A stretch of DNA of 23,557 nucleotides from CAZSAT01 sp964604675 (GCA_964604675.1 CAZSAT010000109.1:1-23557), one strand, 5' to 3'; positions 1-8,646 are shown, numbered from the stretch's first letter. Made by a program: numbers and translations. Notes: generated by a model not told the origin, from the letters alone.

Positions 1-772
1 GAACGGTGCCCGCCACGCCCGAGTACGCCACCATCACGCAGTGGGGCCCCACCTCGGCGGCGTGGGCCACCTGGCAGAGGTTGTCCAGCTTGGCGCCCTC
101 CCCGACACGGGTCGTGCCCATGGCACCGCGATCCACGCACGTGTTGGCCCCGAGCTCCACCCGGCTGCCCACCGTGACGCTGCCGACCTGAGGAATCTTG
201 ACCAGGCCCGTCGGGCTCGGCGCGAAGCCGAAGCCCTCGCTCCCGACCACCGCACCCGGGTTCAGCCAGACCTCGTCGCCGATCACACAGCCGTCCATCA
301 CGACACTGTTCGGCATCAGGCGGCAGTCAGCCCCCACCTGCACGCCACGACCCAGATACGCGCCACCCTGGAGCCATGTACGAGGGCCGACACGGGCTCC
401 CGGGCTCACGACCACGAAGGGTTCGACGGTGGCCGTGGGGTGAACCTCGGCGTCGGGCGCGATGGCGGCCCGCGGGTCGACGCCTGGGTCGGGCCAGCTC
501 CGGGGGTGGAAGAGCTCCAGGGCCCGAGCAAACGCCACATACGGCTCCCCGAGTCGGATGACCGTGCGGCCTCTCGACGAGGTCGTGGCATCGATCAGCA
601 CGGCTCCGGCGGCCGTGGTGGCCAGCTGCCGTGCGTAGCGCCGGTTCGCGAGGAAGCTGAGCTGGTGCGGGCCGGCCTGCTCCAGCCCGGCGACGCCGTC
701 GAGCACGACCGTCGGGTCGCCTTCGACCTCGCCGCCGAGCCGCGCAGCGAGCTCCGCGACCGTGAAGCTCAT
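1..772 (-). CDS. lpxD: UDP-3-O-acylglucosamine N-acyltransferase LpxD, 3' end cut by window edge
   Basis: LpxD adds the N-linked hydroxyacyl chain to UDP-3-O-acylglucosamine, the third step of lipid A synthesis, in the cytoplasm. I read 257 codons from the ATG at 772-770; the family is about 340 residues, so the C-terminal part lies outside the window. Seen: the N-terminal uridine-binding domain (roughly residues 1-100, with FLANRRYA near residue 40), then left-handed beta-helix hexapeptide repeats (APDAEV, SPGARVG, VTVGSRVELG). The QVAH motif near residue 237 carries the His that acts as catalytic base in this family. Its ATG overlaps the skp stop by one base (TGATG), so translation is probably coupled. 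fabZ and lpxA usually follow and would lie off the left edge. Confidence 0.95.
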   Translation of the reverse strand, partial: MSFTVAELAARLGGEVEGDPTVVLDGVAGLEQAGPHQLSFLANRRYARQLATTAAGAVLIDATTSSRGRTVIRLGEPYVAFARALELFHPRSWPDPGVDPRAAIAPDAEVHPTATVEPFVVVSPGARVGPRTWLQGGAYLGRGVQVGADCRLMPNSVVMDGCVIGDEVWLNPGAVVGSEGFGFAPSPTGLVKIPQVGSVTVGSRVELGANTCVDRGAMGTTRVGEGAKLDNLCQVAHAAEVGPHCVMVAYSGVAGTV

Positions 773-1275
773 CAGCTGCCGGCGTCGAAGCGCTTCACCA
801 CCTCGTCGGTGATGTCGGGGCGGTCGGCGAACACCACCACCTCGCTGCGAAGGACCACGCTGTAGCCCTTCTCCTTGGCGACCTTCTCGGTGACGCCCAT
901 CAGCTTGGTCTCGAGCTGGGCCATGACCTGCAGCTCGGCGTTCTGCATCTCCTGGGAGAGCATCATGCCCATCTGCTGGTACTCGGCGTAGGCCTGCTGG
1001 AGCCGCTGCTCGTAGTCACGACGCGCCGTGTCGGACAGCACCGCGGCCTTCGACTCGTACTCCTGCTGGAGCGTGGTGATCTCCGCTTCCTTCTGGGCGA
1101 TCTCGGCCTGCTTCCCGTTCGCCATGCTCTGCAGGCGTTGGAGCGCCGCCTTGCCCTCGGCGGTCTCGGCGACGGCGCGGTTGAAGTCCACCACGGCGAT
1201 GCCGGCGTCGGCCGCGAAGGCGGAGCCGGAGAACAGCGCGGTGATCAGGGCGACGAGGACGAAGAAGCGCGACAT
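772..1275 (-). CDS. skp: Periplasmic chaperone Skp/OmpH family
   Basis: This is a 167-residue OmpH/Skp-like periplasmic chaperone, which holds unfolded outer-membrane proteins on their way to BamA. Seen: a signal peptide of about 21 residues ending AFA, then an IAVVDFNRAV strand typical of the family. A long heptad-like coiled coil follows (about residues 40-125, rich in Gln, Glu and Ala), then a C-terminal strand with GYSVVLRSEVVVFAD. Length fits the family (about 160-180). The ATG at 1275 is chosen because it gives a clean signal peptide; the Shine-Dalgarno site is weak. It is coupled to lpxD by a one-base overlap. bamA normally lies directly upstream, but here 1.3 kb and an opposed antiporter gene intervene, so skp-lpxD probably has its own promoter or depends on read-through. 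Confidence 0.92.
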   Translation of the reverse strand: MSRFFVLVALITALFSGSAFAADAGIAVVDFNRAVAETAEGKAALQRLQSMANGKQAEIAQKEAEITTLQQEYESKAAVLSDTARRDYEQRLQQAYAEYQQMGMMLSQEMQNAELQVMAQLETKLMGVTEKVAKEKGYSVVLRSEVVVFADRPDITDEVVKRFDAGS

Positions 1276-1382
1276 CAGCGGTCCCGGGATGCGGAGGTGA
1301 CGGGCCGACTACCACGCACCGGCTCCGGCGGCCACCAACCCTCCCGCTGGCCCACGCCTTCCGTCGCCTATAGGAGGCGGTG
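1276..1382. promoter_or_regulatory. Divergent intergenic region between skp and antiporter
   Basis: This gap of about 107 bases separates the divergent starts of skp (minus) and the antiporter (plus), so at least the antiporter promoter should lie here. I see no convincing -35/-10 pair on either strand. The plus strand carries a consensus AGGAGG at 1372-1377, five bases before the ATG at 1383. That ribosome site is partly inside a short inverted repeat (CGCCT at 1365-1369, AGGCG at 1375-1379). Confidence 0.45.
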
Positions 1383-2474
1383 ATGCTCGTAGCGGCGATG
1401 TTGGTGGTCACGGGACTGGCCGCTCTGACGGTCGGCGGCGACGCGCTCGTTGCCGGCGCGGGGGGACTCGCACGTCGCCTCGGGCTCCCGCCTCTCGTGG
1501 TGGGCATCACCATCGTGAGCTTCGGAACCTCCGCTCCCGAGCTGGCCGTGGCCGTGGTCGCCGCCCTCGAGGGAAGTCCGGACCTCGCCGTCGGCAACGT
1601 GTTCGGGTCCAACACCTTCAACGTGCTGGTGGCCGCTGGCGCGGCCGCTGTGGTCGCACCGCTCACCTTGAGCCCCACCCTCTGGCGGCGCGAGCTGCCG
1701 CTCGTGCTCGTGGCCACGCTGCTGGTGATGGGCATGGGCTTCTCCGAGGGCGAGCTGGCACGGTGGGAGGGCGCTGTCCTGCTGGCCGTGCTGGTCAGCT
1801 ACGTCGGCTGGATCCTCGCTCGCGCCTTCGCTGGAAAGGAGGAGGTCGACGACGACGTGGACGAGGGAGGCCTCGAACCGGAGGTCGCCGCGGCCTTGCT
1901 GACCGTCGGCGGCGCCGGCGTGGCCGTGGTGCTCGGCGGAGAGCTGGGGTGGGCCACCGTCACGGTGACGGGCGGGTGCCTCGTGCTGCTCGGTGTCGCG
2001 AAGGTGGCCAAGCTGCTGCCGCAGGTTGCGGTGTTCGTCATCGGCATGCTGTTCGGCATGGGGCTCCTCGTCGCAGGCTCGGATCTCCTGGTCGACGGTG
2101 CGAGCACTCTGGCGTTCCAGCTCGGCGTGAGCGAGGCGGTCGTCGGCCTCACGGTCGTCGCCATCGGCACGAGCGCCCCCGAGCTCGCGACCACGGTCGC
2201 CGCGGCGCGCGCCGGCGAGGCCGACATCGCGGTCGGCAACGCCCTCGGCTCCAACCTCTTCAACCTGCTCTGCGTGCTCGGCGCCGCCAGCCTCATCACC
2301 CCGATCGCGTTCTCGCAGCGCTTCCTGCTGACGGACGGCTGGGTGGCGCTCGGCGCCACGGCGGTGCTCATCCCTCTCTGCTTCCGGGACAGGGTGCTCG
2401 GGCGGCGCAGGGGCATGGTCCTCGTGGGCGCCTGGGTCGCCTACACGATGGTCCTCGCGTTCAGCGCTGGGTAG
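1383..2474 (+). CDS. CaCA-family calcium/sodium antiporter (YrbG/CaxA type)
   Basis: This is an inner-membrane cation antiporter of the CaCA superfamily, expected to export Ca2+ in exchange for Na+ or H+. The 363-residue protein is an inverted duplication. Alpha-1 repeat: GTSAPE at residues 48-53 and GNVFGSNTFN at 71-80. Alpha-2 repeat: GTSAPE at 262-267 and GNALGSNLFN at 285-294. These acidic and Asn residues form the ion site in the family. About ten hydrophobic segments flank an acidic loop at residues 152-166. The ATG at 1383 is preferred over the GTG at 1380 because AGGAGG at 1372-1377 gives five-base spacing to the ATG and only two to the GTG. It is encoded opposite to its neighbours, between bamA and skp. 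Substrate specificity cannot be read from sequence. Confidence 0.93.
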   Translation: MLVAAMLVVTGLAALTVGGDALVAGAGGLARRLGLPPLVVGITIVSFGTSAPELAVAVVAALEGSPDLAVGNVFGSNTFNVLVAAGAAAVVAPLTLSPTLWRRELPLVLVATLLVMGMGFSEGELARWEGAVLLAVLVSYVGWILARAFAGKEEVDDDVDEGGLEPEVAAALLTVGGAGVAVVLGGELGWATVTVTGGCLVLLGVAKVAKLLPQVAVFVIGMLFGMGLLVAGSDLLVDGASTLAFQLGVSEAVVGLTVVAIGTSAPELATTVAAARAGEADIAVGNALGSNLFNLLCVLGAASLITPIAFSQRFLLTDGWVALGATAVLIPLCFRDRVLGRRRGMVLVGAWVAYTMVLAFSAG

Positions 2475-2579
2475 TCCGCCCGCGAGCTGTGTGGCTCCAG
2501 CAGGCACGCAAACCGAGGCGGGGCGGCGACAGCGGCGGGGCGCGCCAAGCAGGCGACGGGAGGGTTCTTCATCATCCTG

Positions 2580-5150
2580 TTAGAAGAAGCTCCCGATGCT
2601 GAAGTCGAAGACCGACTTGCGCTCGTCTTCGTAGGGCGCGAGCGGGAAGCCCCACTCGAAGCGCAGCGGACCGATGGGGGAGAACCAGCGCACCCCGAAG
2701 CCGACCGCTGTGCGCAGGCCAGGCACGTTCAGGTGGATGTCGTCCTCCGGCCCGTTGAAGGCGTTGCCCGCGTCGAAGAACACGACCGTGGAGATGCCGG
2801 CGGCCTTGATGATCGGCGCTTCCAGCTCGAAGTTGTTGATCCAGGTCTCGGTACCACCGACGATCAGGCGGTCGTCCGCGTGGCTCGGATCCTCGCTCTC
2901 GAGGTTCCGGATGCTCGGGCCCAGGCTGTACCAGTTGTAGCCGCGCACCGAGTTGATGCCGCCCGCCCGGTACCGGTGGATGAACGGCACCATCGTCCCG
3001 TCGGTGGAGCGGATGCTGCCGACCGTCGAGTTGAAGCGGAAGATGAGGATGTCCTTGTCGCGCAACACCGGCTGGAAGAAGCGCAGGTTGACGCGGTTCT
3101 CCCAGAGGTTGAAGGCGCCTCCCAGCGGTTGCACGACCTCGTCGCTCGTGCCGACGCGCCAGCCACCGGACAGCTCGCTCGACGCCGACGCGTAGATGCC
3201 CTTCGTGGCGTTGATCCGGTTGTTGCGCTTGTCGACGTTCAGGTTGAGCCCGAGCGTGCTCGTGAGGCCGTTCCGGTAGAGTTGCCCACCGTAGAGACGC
3301 TCCTGGTACGGCGTGATGGAGGTGAGCCCCACGTCCTCGAGGGTGTAGTTGAGGGTGAGCCGCCAGTCGTCCTTGGGATCGAGGTAGCGGCCGACCGCCA
3401 GCCCACCGCCTCGCTGGTACTGGTCCTCGATGTACTGCTGGCTGATCGAGAAGGCGTCGACCTTCGCGGTCCAGCGGCTGTCGAGGAAGTACGGATCGAA
3501 GAAGCTCAGGTTCCACTGCTGGCGCTTGCTCGACCAGTTGATGGCCGCGCTCATCACGTAGCCCAGGCCCAGGAAGTTGTTCTTCGAGACCGAGCCGGTG
3601 AGGATGAAGTTGTCGAGGTTCGAGAAGCCGGCCCCCACCGAGAACGAGCCCGTGGGCTGCTCGACCACCTCGACCTTCATGTCCAGCACGTCTGGAGCGT
3701 CGCCCCGCGGGGTGGAGATCCGCACCTCCTCGAAGAAGCCCAGGCGCTCCAGGCGCTCGCGGGCTTCGCGGATCTTCGTGCCGTTGTAGATCTCCTGCTC
3801 GTGGATGGGGATCTCACGACGGACGACCTTGTCCCAGGTGGGATCGTTGCCGGTGATCTCGATGCGCCCGATGCGCACCTTCTTGCCGCGATCGATGTGG
3901 AACTGGAGGTCCACGGTGTCGGTGTCGGGGTCGGGGATGGAGTCTGGGTAGACCTGCACGAAGGCGTAGCCCTCGTCCCAGTAGAGGTTCGTGATCCGGT
4001 CCATCGTGGACTGGACCTCGGAGAGCTTGAACCAGTCGCCCGTCTCGAGCGCCGTCGCGCGCTCGTTGAAGTCGAAGAAGCGGCCGACCGGTCCCTTGGC
4101 CGCTTCGTTCTCCTGCACCTGCTTGACGGTCTCCCCTTCCACCAGGCGCTGCACCCTCTCGGGAGTGAGCCCCTCTTCTGCGACCCAGTCGCCATCGGCC
4201 GAGATCGCGCCCAGCTTGTACCGGTCGCCCTCGTCGACGTGAACGGTCACGTAGATGTAGCGCTTGTCGGGGGAGAGGTAGACCTTCGGGTCGCCCACCG
4301 CCACGTCGACGTAGCCTTCCTCCAGGAACACCGACTTGACGACCTGGACGTCGTTCTCCAGGTTCTCGCGGACAAAGGTGCCACTGCCCGTCAACCAGGG
4401 CACCACGCCCCCGGCCCGGGTCTGGAGGAAGCGCGTGACCTTCCGGTCGGCCACCTCCTCGTTGCCGGTGATGTCGACCGACTGCACGATGACCTTGCGG
4501 TTCTCCGTGATCGTGAAGTCGAGCTCGACCTGGTCGTCCGCCACCTCGCGGACCACCGGGTCGACCTCCGCCAGGAAGTACCCCTTCTCGACGTAGAGAT
4601 CGCGGATCCGACGTGCGTTGGACTGCACATCGGCGTCGTTGAGCACGGCGAAGGGCGAGATGTCGATCACCTCGCGGATGTCGTCTTCCTCGATCTTCTT
4701 GGTCCCGGAGACCTTCACCTCACGGATGGCTGGGTTCTCGGTGACCAGGAAGGTCACCACCACACCGTCGTCGAGGTCGGCGCGCGACACGTCCACGCGC
4801 ACGTCGCGGAAGAAGCCCGTGCGGAACACGGCCTTCACGTCGTCCCGGACCTTGGCGGCCTGGATGCGATCGCCCTGCCGGAGCTGCGCCGAGGCCAGGA
4901 CCACCGCTTCTTCCACCCGCCGGTTGCCCTCGACCCTCACGTTGACGACCCGGCCGCTCCAGATGTCGAAGGCGGGCTCGGGCACCGGCTCGACCTTCCT
5001 CTCGGGGGTGAGGTCGAGCACGGGCTCGCCGACCACCGGTTCCACCGAAGGTTCCTCCGGAGGACGCTCAGCCGGGATCTCGGCCGGGTCCTGCGCCCAT
5101 GCGGGGGACAGGAGCCCCGCCAGCACGAGGGTCAACGGAATCATCGCCAC
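2580..5150 (-). CDS. bamA: Outer membrane protein assembly factor BamA
   Basis: BamA is the Omp85-family core of the BAM complex that folds beta-barrels into the outer membrane. The 856-residue protein has a short signal peptide ending AWA and a Pro/Glu-rich linker (20-60). Five POTRA domains follow, at roughly 65-138, 139-218, 219-306, 307-425 and 426-498. The C-terminal 16-strand barrel runs about 499-856. Seen: the L6-loop VRGY signature at 735-738, the DPYF motif near 552, and a C-terminal beta-signal ending in Phe. POTRA4 looks enlarged by an insert at about 333-373. The start may be GTG at 5150 or ATG at 5144; both keep the signal peptide and neither has a strong ribosome site. It follows lolD after four bases, so coupling is likely. 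Downstream it converges on the antiporter gene, with no evident terminator in 2475-2579. Confidence 0.97.
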   Translation of the reverse strand: MAMIPLTLVLAGLLSPAWAQDPAEIPAERPPEEPSVEPVVGEPVLDLTPERKVEPVPEPAFDIWSGRVVNVRVEGNRRVEEAVVLASAQLRQGDRIQAAKVRDDVKAVFRTGFFRDVRVDVSRADLDDGVVVTFLVTENPAIREVKVSGTKKIEEDDIREVIDISPFAVLNDADVQSNARRIRDLYVEKGYFLAEVDPVVREVADDQVELDFTITENRKVIVQSVDITGNEEVADRKVTRFLQTRAGGVVPWLTGSGTFVRENLENDVQVVKSVFLEEGYVDVAVGDPKVYLSPDKRYIYVTVHVDEGDRYKLGAISADGDWVAEEGLTPERVQRLVEGETVKQVQENEAAKGPVGRFFDFNERATALETGDWFKLSEVQSTMDRITNLYWDEGYAFVQVYPDSIPDPDTDTVDLQFHIDRGKKVRIGRIEITGNDPTWDKVVRREIPIHEQEIYNGTKIREARERLERLGFFEEVRISTPRGDAPDVLDMKVEVVEQPTGSFSVGAGFSNLDNFILTGSVSKNNFLGLGYVMSAAINWSSKRQQWNLSFFDPYFLDSRWTAKVDAFSISQQYIEDQYQRGGGLAVGRYLDPKDDWRLTLNYTLEDVGLTSITPYQERLYGGQLYRNGLTSTLGLNLNVDKRNNRINATKGIYASASSELSGGWRVGTSDEVVQPLGGAFNLWENRVNLRFFQPVLRDKDILIFRFNSTVGSIRSTDGTMVPFIHRYRAGGINSVRGYNWYSLGPSIRNLESEDPSHADDRLIVGGTETWINNFELEAPIIKAAGISTVVFFDAGNAFNGPEDDIHLNVPGLRTAVGFGVRWFSPIGPLRFEWGFPLAPYEDERKSVFDFSIGSFF

Positions 5151-5154
5151 GGGT

Positions 5155-5838
5155 CTATGCGGGTTGGAGCCGGCCGTCGAGCACCTGCAGGCGCCGCGGG
5201 AAGCGTGCCGCCAGGTCGTGACTGTGCGTGACCGTCACGAGCGTGCAGCCACGCGCTGCGTTGAGCGCCATCATCTGGTCGAACACCCCGTCGGCAGTCT
5301 TCGGATCGAGGTTGCCGGTGGGCTCGTCGGCGAGCAGCAGGCGAGGACGCGTGACCAGTGCACGCGCGAGCGACACGCGCTGCTGCTCCCCCCCCGAGAG
5401 CTCCCCCGGGATGTGGGCGAGCCGCCCGCCCAGCCCGACATCCGCGAGGATCGCCTGCGCCTGGGCGCGGGCGTCGGCCTTCCGTTCGCCACGGATCAAC
5501 AGCGGCAGCGCCACGTTGTCGAGCGCGCACTGGTCGGGCAGCAGGTGGTGGAACTGGAAGACGAAGCCGACCTCCCGGTTGCGCAGGGCGTCCAGCGCGC
5601 GCCCCGATCGGGTGAACACACGCCCGCCGTCGTAGCGGACTTCTCCCGCTGTGGGCCGATCGAGCGTGCCGAGGATGTGCAGCAGCGTCGACTTCCCGGA
5701 ACCCGAGGGGCCGAGCACGGCCACCGACCCGCCGGCCTCCAGGTCGAGGTCGACCCCCGCGAGCACCTCCAGGCGCCGGCCGCCCTTCTCGAACACCTTC
5801 TCGATGCCGCGGCAGCTCAGGGCGAGGCCTTCACTCAT
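5155..5838 (-). CDS. lolD: Lipoprotein-releasing system ATP-binding protein LolD
   Basis: LolD is the ATPase of the Lol ABC transporter, which extracts outer-membrane lipoproteins from the inner membrane. The 227-residue protein has the full ABC set: Walker A GPSGSGKST (43-51), Q-loop Gln95, signature LSGGEQQ (147-153), Walker B LLLADEP ending near 173, and H-loop His205. The ATG at 5838 overlaps the end of the permease gene by eight bases (ATGAGTGA), which fixes the start and implies coupling. The reading frame stays open further upstream only because of base composition; that stretch is permease coding sequence in another frame. The LolD assignment over other small exporter ATPases rests on the partner permease and on bamA next door. 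Confidence 0.95.
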   Translation of the reverse strand: MSEGLALSCRGIEKVFEKGGRRLEVLAGVDLDLEAGGSVAVLGPSGSGKSTLLHILGTLDRPTAGEVRYDGGRVFTRSGRALDALRNREVGFVFQFHHLLPDQCALDNVALPLLIRGERKADARAQAQAILADVGLGGRLAHIPGELSGGEQQRVSLARALVTRPRLLLADEPTGNLDPKTADGVFDQMMALNAARGCTLVTVTHSHDLAARFPRRLQVLDGRLQPA

Positions 5839-7114
5839 AGCGAAGCCCCTCGACCGGGTCGACAGCCGCCGCCTCGCTCGCCGGGTAGAGCGTGGCGAGG
5901 AAACAGATCCACACCGCCACACAGGCCACCACCCCCACCATCTGGGGGTCCACGACCACCGGCAGGGTGTCGAGGTAGTACACGTCGGTGTCGAGTGGCC
6001 AGCCGTACTCGTCCAGTCCCCAACAGCCAACGAGTCCGAGCACCGTGCCGATGGTGGCGCCGACAAGCCCGATGATCACGCCCTCCAACATGAACACGAG
6101 GCGGATCTGGCTGGCGGCAGCGCCCATGGCGCGCATGATGGCGACCTCGCGTCCCTTGGTCATCACGATCAGGATGAGCGTCCCGACGATGTTCAAGGCA
6201 GCGACGGCGACGATCAGGCTCAGGATCAGGCCCATCACCACCTTCTCGAGCTTCAGCGCGTTGAAGAGGTTCCGGTTCAGATCCTTCCAGTGCCGCGCGT
6301 AGTACGGGTACTGCAGCGCTTCCTCGATCTCGAGGGCGGTGGTGTCCGCGCCGTAGATGTCGTGCACCGTGACCTCGACCCCGGTGACCTCGTCGCCCAT
6401 CTTCAAGAACTTCTGGGCGGCGGGGATGCCGACGTAGGTCCACTTGGTGTCGTACTCGTACATGCCCGAGTAGAAGATCCCGACCACCCGGAAGGGCTGG
6501 ACGTCCGGCACCGGTGCGCCGAAGGGGCCGGTCCCGCCGCCGATGGGGTTGATGATGTGGACCTTGTCGCCGACAAACACCCGCAGGTCGGCCGAGAGCT
6601 CCTCGCCGAGCACGATGCCCGGCACCTCCGTGCCATCGTCGTCGCGCTCGGTTTCGTAGAGCCTGTCGATCGTCGCCTGTTGGCTCTCCACGGTCTCGGT
6701 GGGCCCGTCGGGTCCCATGACGATGTTGTCGACGAGGTCGATGACCTGGTCGGCCCGCGAGGGATCGATGCCCTTGAGGATGACGCCGCTCGCTCCGGCC
6801 GACGAGCGGATCATCATCTCGGAGTAGGTGAAGGGCGCGACCCCGTCCACGCTCTCCAGCGCGTCGATGGCCTCGACCACGGTGTCGGGATCGTCGATCG
6901 GCGTGCCGTAGCGCAAGACCACGATGTGGGCGTTGCTGCCCAGGATCTTGTCACGCAGGTCCACCTCGAAGCCCGCCATGACGCTCAACACGATGTTGAG
7001 CGCCGCCACCCCCACCGTGACGCCGGCCACGCTCACCAAGGTGATCGCGCTCACGCCGCGCGCCGACTTCCGGGAGCGCAGGTGCGACAGCGCGATGTGG
7101 AACGCGAAACGCAC
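5831..7114 (-). CDS. lolC: Lipoprotein-releasing permease LolC/LolE family
   Basis: This is the membrane subunit of the Lol lipoprotein exporter. The 427-residue protein has the family topology: one N-terminal membrane helix (about 20-46), a large periplasmic MacB-PCD-like domain (about 47-285), and three C-terminal helices (about 290-318, 337-363, 390-410). The cytoplasmic segment REVAIMRAMGA, typical of the FtsX/LolE coupling region, lies near 322-332. Only one permease gene is present here, so it may work as a homodimer or with a second permease elsewhere; lolC and lolE cannot be told apart from this sequence. The GTG at 7114 sits one base after the lysS stop (TAGCGTG), and no ATG lies nearby, so GTG is taken as the start. 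Confidence 0.93.
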   Translation of the reverse strand: MRFAFHIALSHLRSRKSARGVSAITLVSVAGVTVGVAALNIVLSVMAGFEVDLRDKILGSNAHIVVLRYGTPIDDPDTVVEAIDALESVDGVAPFTYSEMMIRSSAGASGVILKGIDPSRADQVIDLVDNIVMGPDGPTETVESQQATIDRLYETERDDDGTEVPGIVLGEELSADLRVFVGDKVHIINPIGGGTGPFGAPVPDVQPFRVVGIFYSGMYEYDTKWTYVGIPAAQKFLKMGDEVTGVEVTVHDIYGADTTALEIEEALQYPYYARHWKDLNRNLFNALKLEKVVMGLILSLIVAVAALNIVGTLILIVMTKGREVAIMRAMGAAASQIRLVFMLEGVIIGLVGATIGTVLGLVGCWGLDEYGWPLDTDVYYLDTLPVVVDPQMVGVVACVAVWICFLATLYPASEAAAVDPVEGLRYE

Positions 7115-7115
7115 G

Positions 7116-8588
7116 CTACTCCGGCCGGAGCGTGGGGAAGAGGATGACCTCGCGGATGCTGGCCTGGTCGGTCAGAAGCATCACCAGCCGGTCGATGCCG
7201 ATGCCCTCCCCGGCCGTGGGTGGCATGCCGTAGGACAGCGCACGCACGTAGTCGTGGTCGAAGAACATGGCCTCGTCGTCCCCGGCGGCCTTGGCGTCCG
7301 CTTGCGCGGCGAAGCGAGCGGCCTGGTCCACCGGATCGTTGAGCTCCGTGAAGCCGTTGGCGATCTCGCGGCCGACGCAGAACAGCTCGAAGCGGTCCAC
7401 GATGCGTGGCTCCACGTCGTTTCTACGGGAGAGCGGGCTGATCTCGGTGGGGAACGCGGTCACGAAGGTCGGCTGGATGAGGGAGGCCTCGACGTAGGCG
7501 TCGAAGAGCAGCTCGAACCACTTCCCGGAGGTCGTGGGCAGCTCCTCCACCGCGGCGTCGGGGTGGTCCTCCAACCAACGCGCTCGGCAGGCGTGCACGT
7601 CCCATGGATCCGTGAGACCGGTGGCCTCGGCGATGAGCTCGTCCATGCGCGCCCGGCGCCAGCCCGTGGAGAAGTCGAGCTGGTGCTCCCCGTAGGCGAC
7701 CGCGCTCTTGCCCGTGGCCTGCACCGCGAGCCCAGCGACCAGCTCCTCGGTCAGATCCATCAGCTGGAGGTACGTGGCGTGCGCCCAGTAGAACTCCAGC
7801 ATGGTGAACTCGGGGTTGTGCTTCAGGCTGATGCCCTCGTTCCGGAAGTTCCGGTTGATCTCGAACACCCGCTCGAAGCCCCCCACCACCAGCCGCTTCA
7901 GGAAGAGCTCCGGGGCGATGCGCAAGAAGAGGTCGAGGTCGAGCGCGTTGTGGTGCGTGACGAAGGGCCGAGCGGCCGCACCGCCCGCCAGCGTCTGGAG
8001 CATCGGGGTCTCGACCTCCATGAAGCCGCGGGCCTCGAAGAAGTCGCGCGTGCCGCGCACGATGGCAGCGCGCCGGCGGAAGGTCTCCCGCGTAGCGTCG
8101 TTCATCATCAGGTCGAGGTAGCGCATGCGCTGCCTCTGCTCGCCGTCGGTGAAGCCCTTGTGCTTGTCGGGCAACGACGCGATGCACTTGGCGTTGAGCC
8201 GCAGCGCGGTGGCCTTCAGGGTCACCTCGCCGGTGCGCGTGCGCATGAGGCGGCCGCTCACGTGCACCAGGTCGCCCAGGTCGAGCTTCTTCCACGCCGC
8301 GAAGTTCTCCGGCCCGACCACGTTCTTCTTGACGTAGACCTGCAGGCGCCCGCTTGGATCCTGCAGCCGCGCGAAGCCCGCCTTGCCCATCTCGTTCTTG
8401 AACCGAAGTCGACCCGCGACCGTGAACACGGTCTCGATGCCCTGGAGATCCTCGTCGGGCAGCTCGCCCGCCGCAGCCACCACGTCGGCGAGGGTGTGGT
8501 GGACGGGCAGCGCCTTGGGGTAAGGCTCGATGCCCGCCTCACGCAGCGCGTCCAGCTTCTCCAAGCGCGTGTCGTCGAACGCGTACAT
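7116..8588 (-). CDS. lysS: Lysyl-tRNA synthetase, class II
   Basis: This enzyme charges tRNA-Lys with lysine in the cytoplasm. The 490-residue protein matches the bacterial class II LysS length. Seen: an N-terminal OB-fold anticodon-binding domain (about 50-140, with RLQDPSGRLQVYV), motif 1 around GFMEVETPMLQ (188-198), motif 2 around FEINRNFRNEG (242-252) followed by HNPEFTMLEFY, and motif 3 around GIGIDRLVML (462-471). The ATG at 8588 has GGAGG four bases upstream. It heads the lolC-lolD-bamA run, an order common in deltaproteobacterial genomes. An unrecognised lipoprotein gene ends about 58 bases upstream; that gap shows no hairpin with a T-run. Confidence 0.97.
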   Translation of the reverse strand: MYAFDDTRLEKLDALREAGIEPYPKALPVHHTLADVVAAAGELPDEDLQGIETVFTVAGRLRFKNEMGKAGFARLQDPSGRLQVYVKKNVVGPENFAAWKKLDLGDLVHVSGRLMRTRTGEVTLKATALRLNAKCIASLPDKHKGFTDGEQRQRMRYLDLMMNDATRETFRRRAAIVRGTRDFFEARGFMEVETPMLQTLAGGAAARPFVTHHNALDLDLFLRIAPELFLKRLVVGGFERVFEINRNFRNEGISLKHNPEFTMLEFYWAHATYLQLMDLTEELVAGLAVQATGKSAVAYGEHQLDFSTGWRRARMDELIAEATGLTDPWDVHACRARWLEDHPDAAVEELPTTSGKWFELLFDAYVEASLIQPTFVTAFPTEISPLSRRNDVEPRIVDRFELFCVGREIANGFTELNDPVDQAARFAAQADAKAAGDDEAMFFDHDYVRALSYGMPPTAGEGIGIDRLVMLLTDQASIREVILFPTLRPE

Positions 8589-8646
8589 CAGGCCTCCGGG
8601 GCGGCCGCTTAACGCGCCAGACGTGCCCGACGGTGCTCGATCCGCG

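Noticed and set aside
1369..1374. TATAGG as a -10 element for the antiporter
   Set aside because: It would start transcription at the start codon and drop the consensus AGGAGG from the mRNA, and no -35 lies at the right distance.
2475..2579. Intrinsic terminator between the antiporter and bamA
   Set aside because: No stable stem with a T-run on either strand. The 22-base ald/repeat-protein gap (15470-15491) also lacks one.
2733..5231. 832-residue plus-strand open frame antisense to bamA
   Set aside because: It is rich in Val, Asp, Glu, Arg, His and Ala with no recognisable domain, as expected from the complement of GC-rich codons. bamA on the other strand explains the region fully.
5839..6066. 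Upstream extension of lolD
   Set aside because: It is the permease gene in another frame. The ABC domain begins right after ATG 5838.
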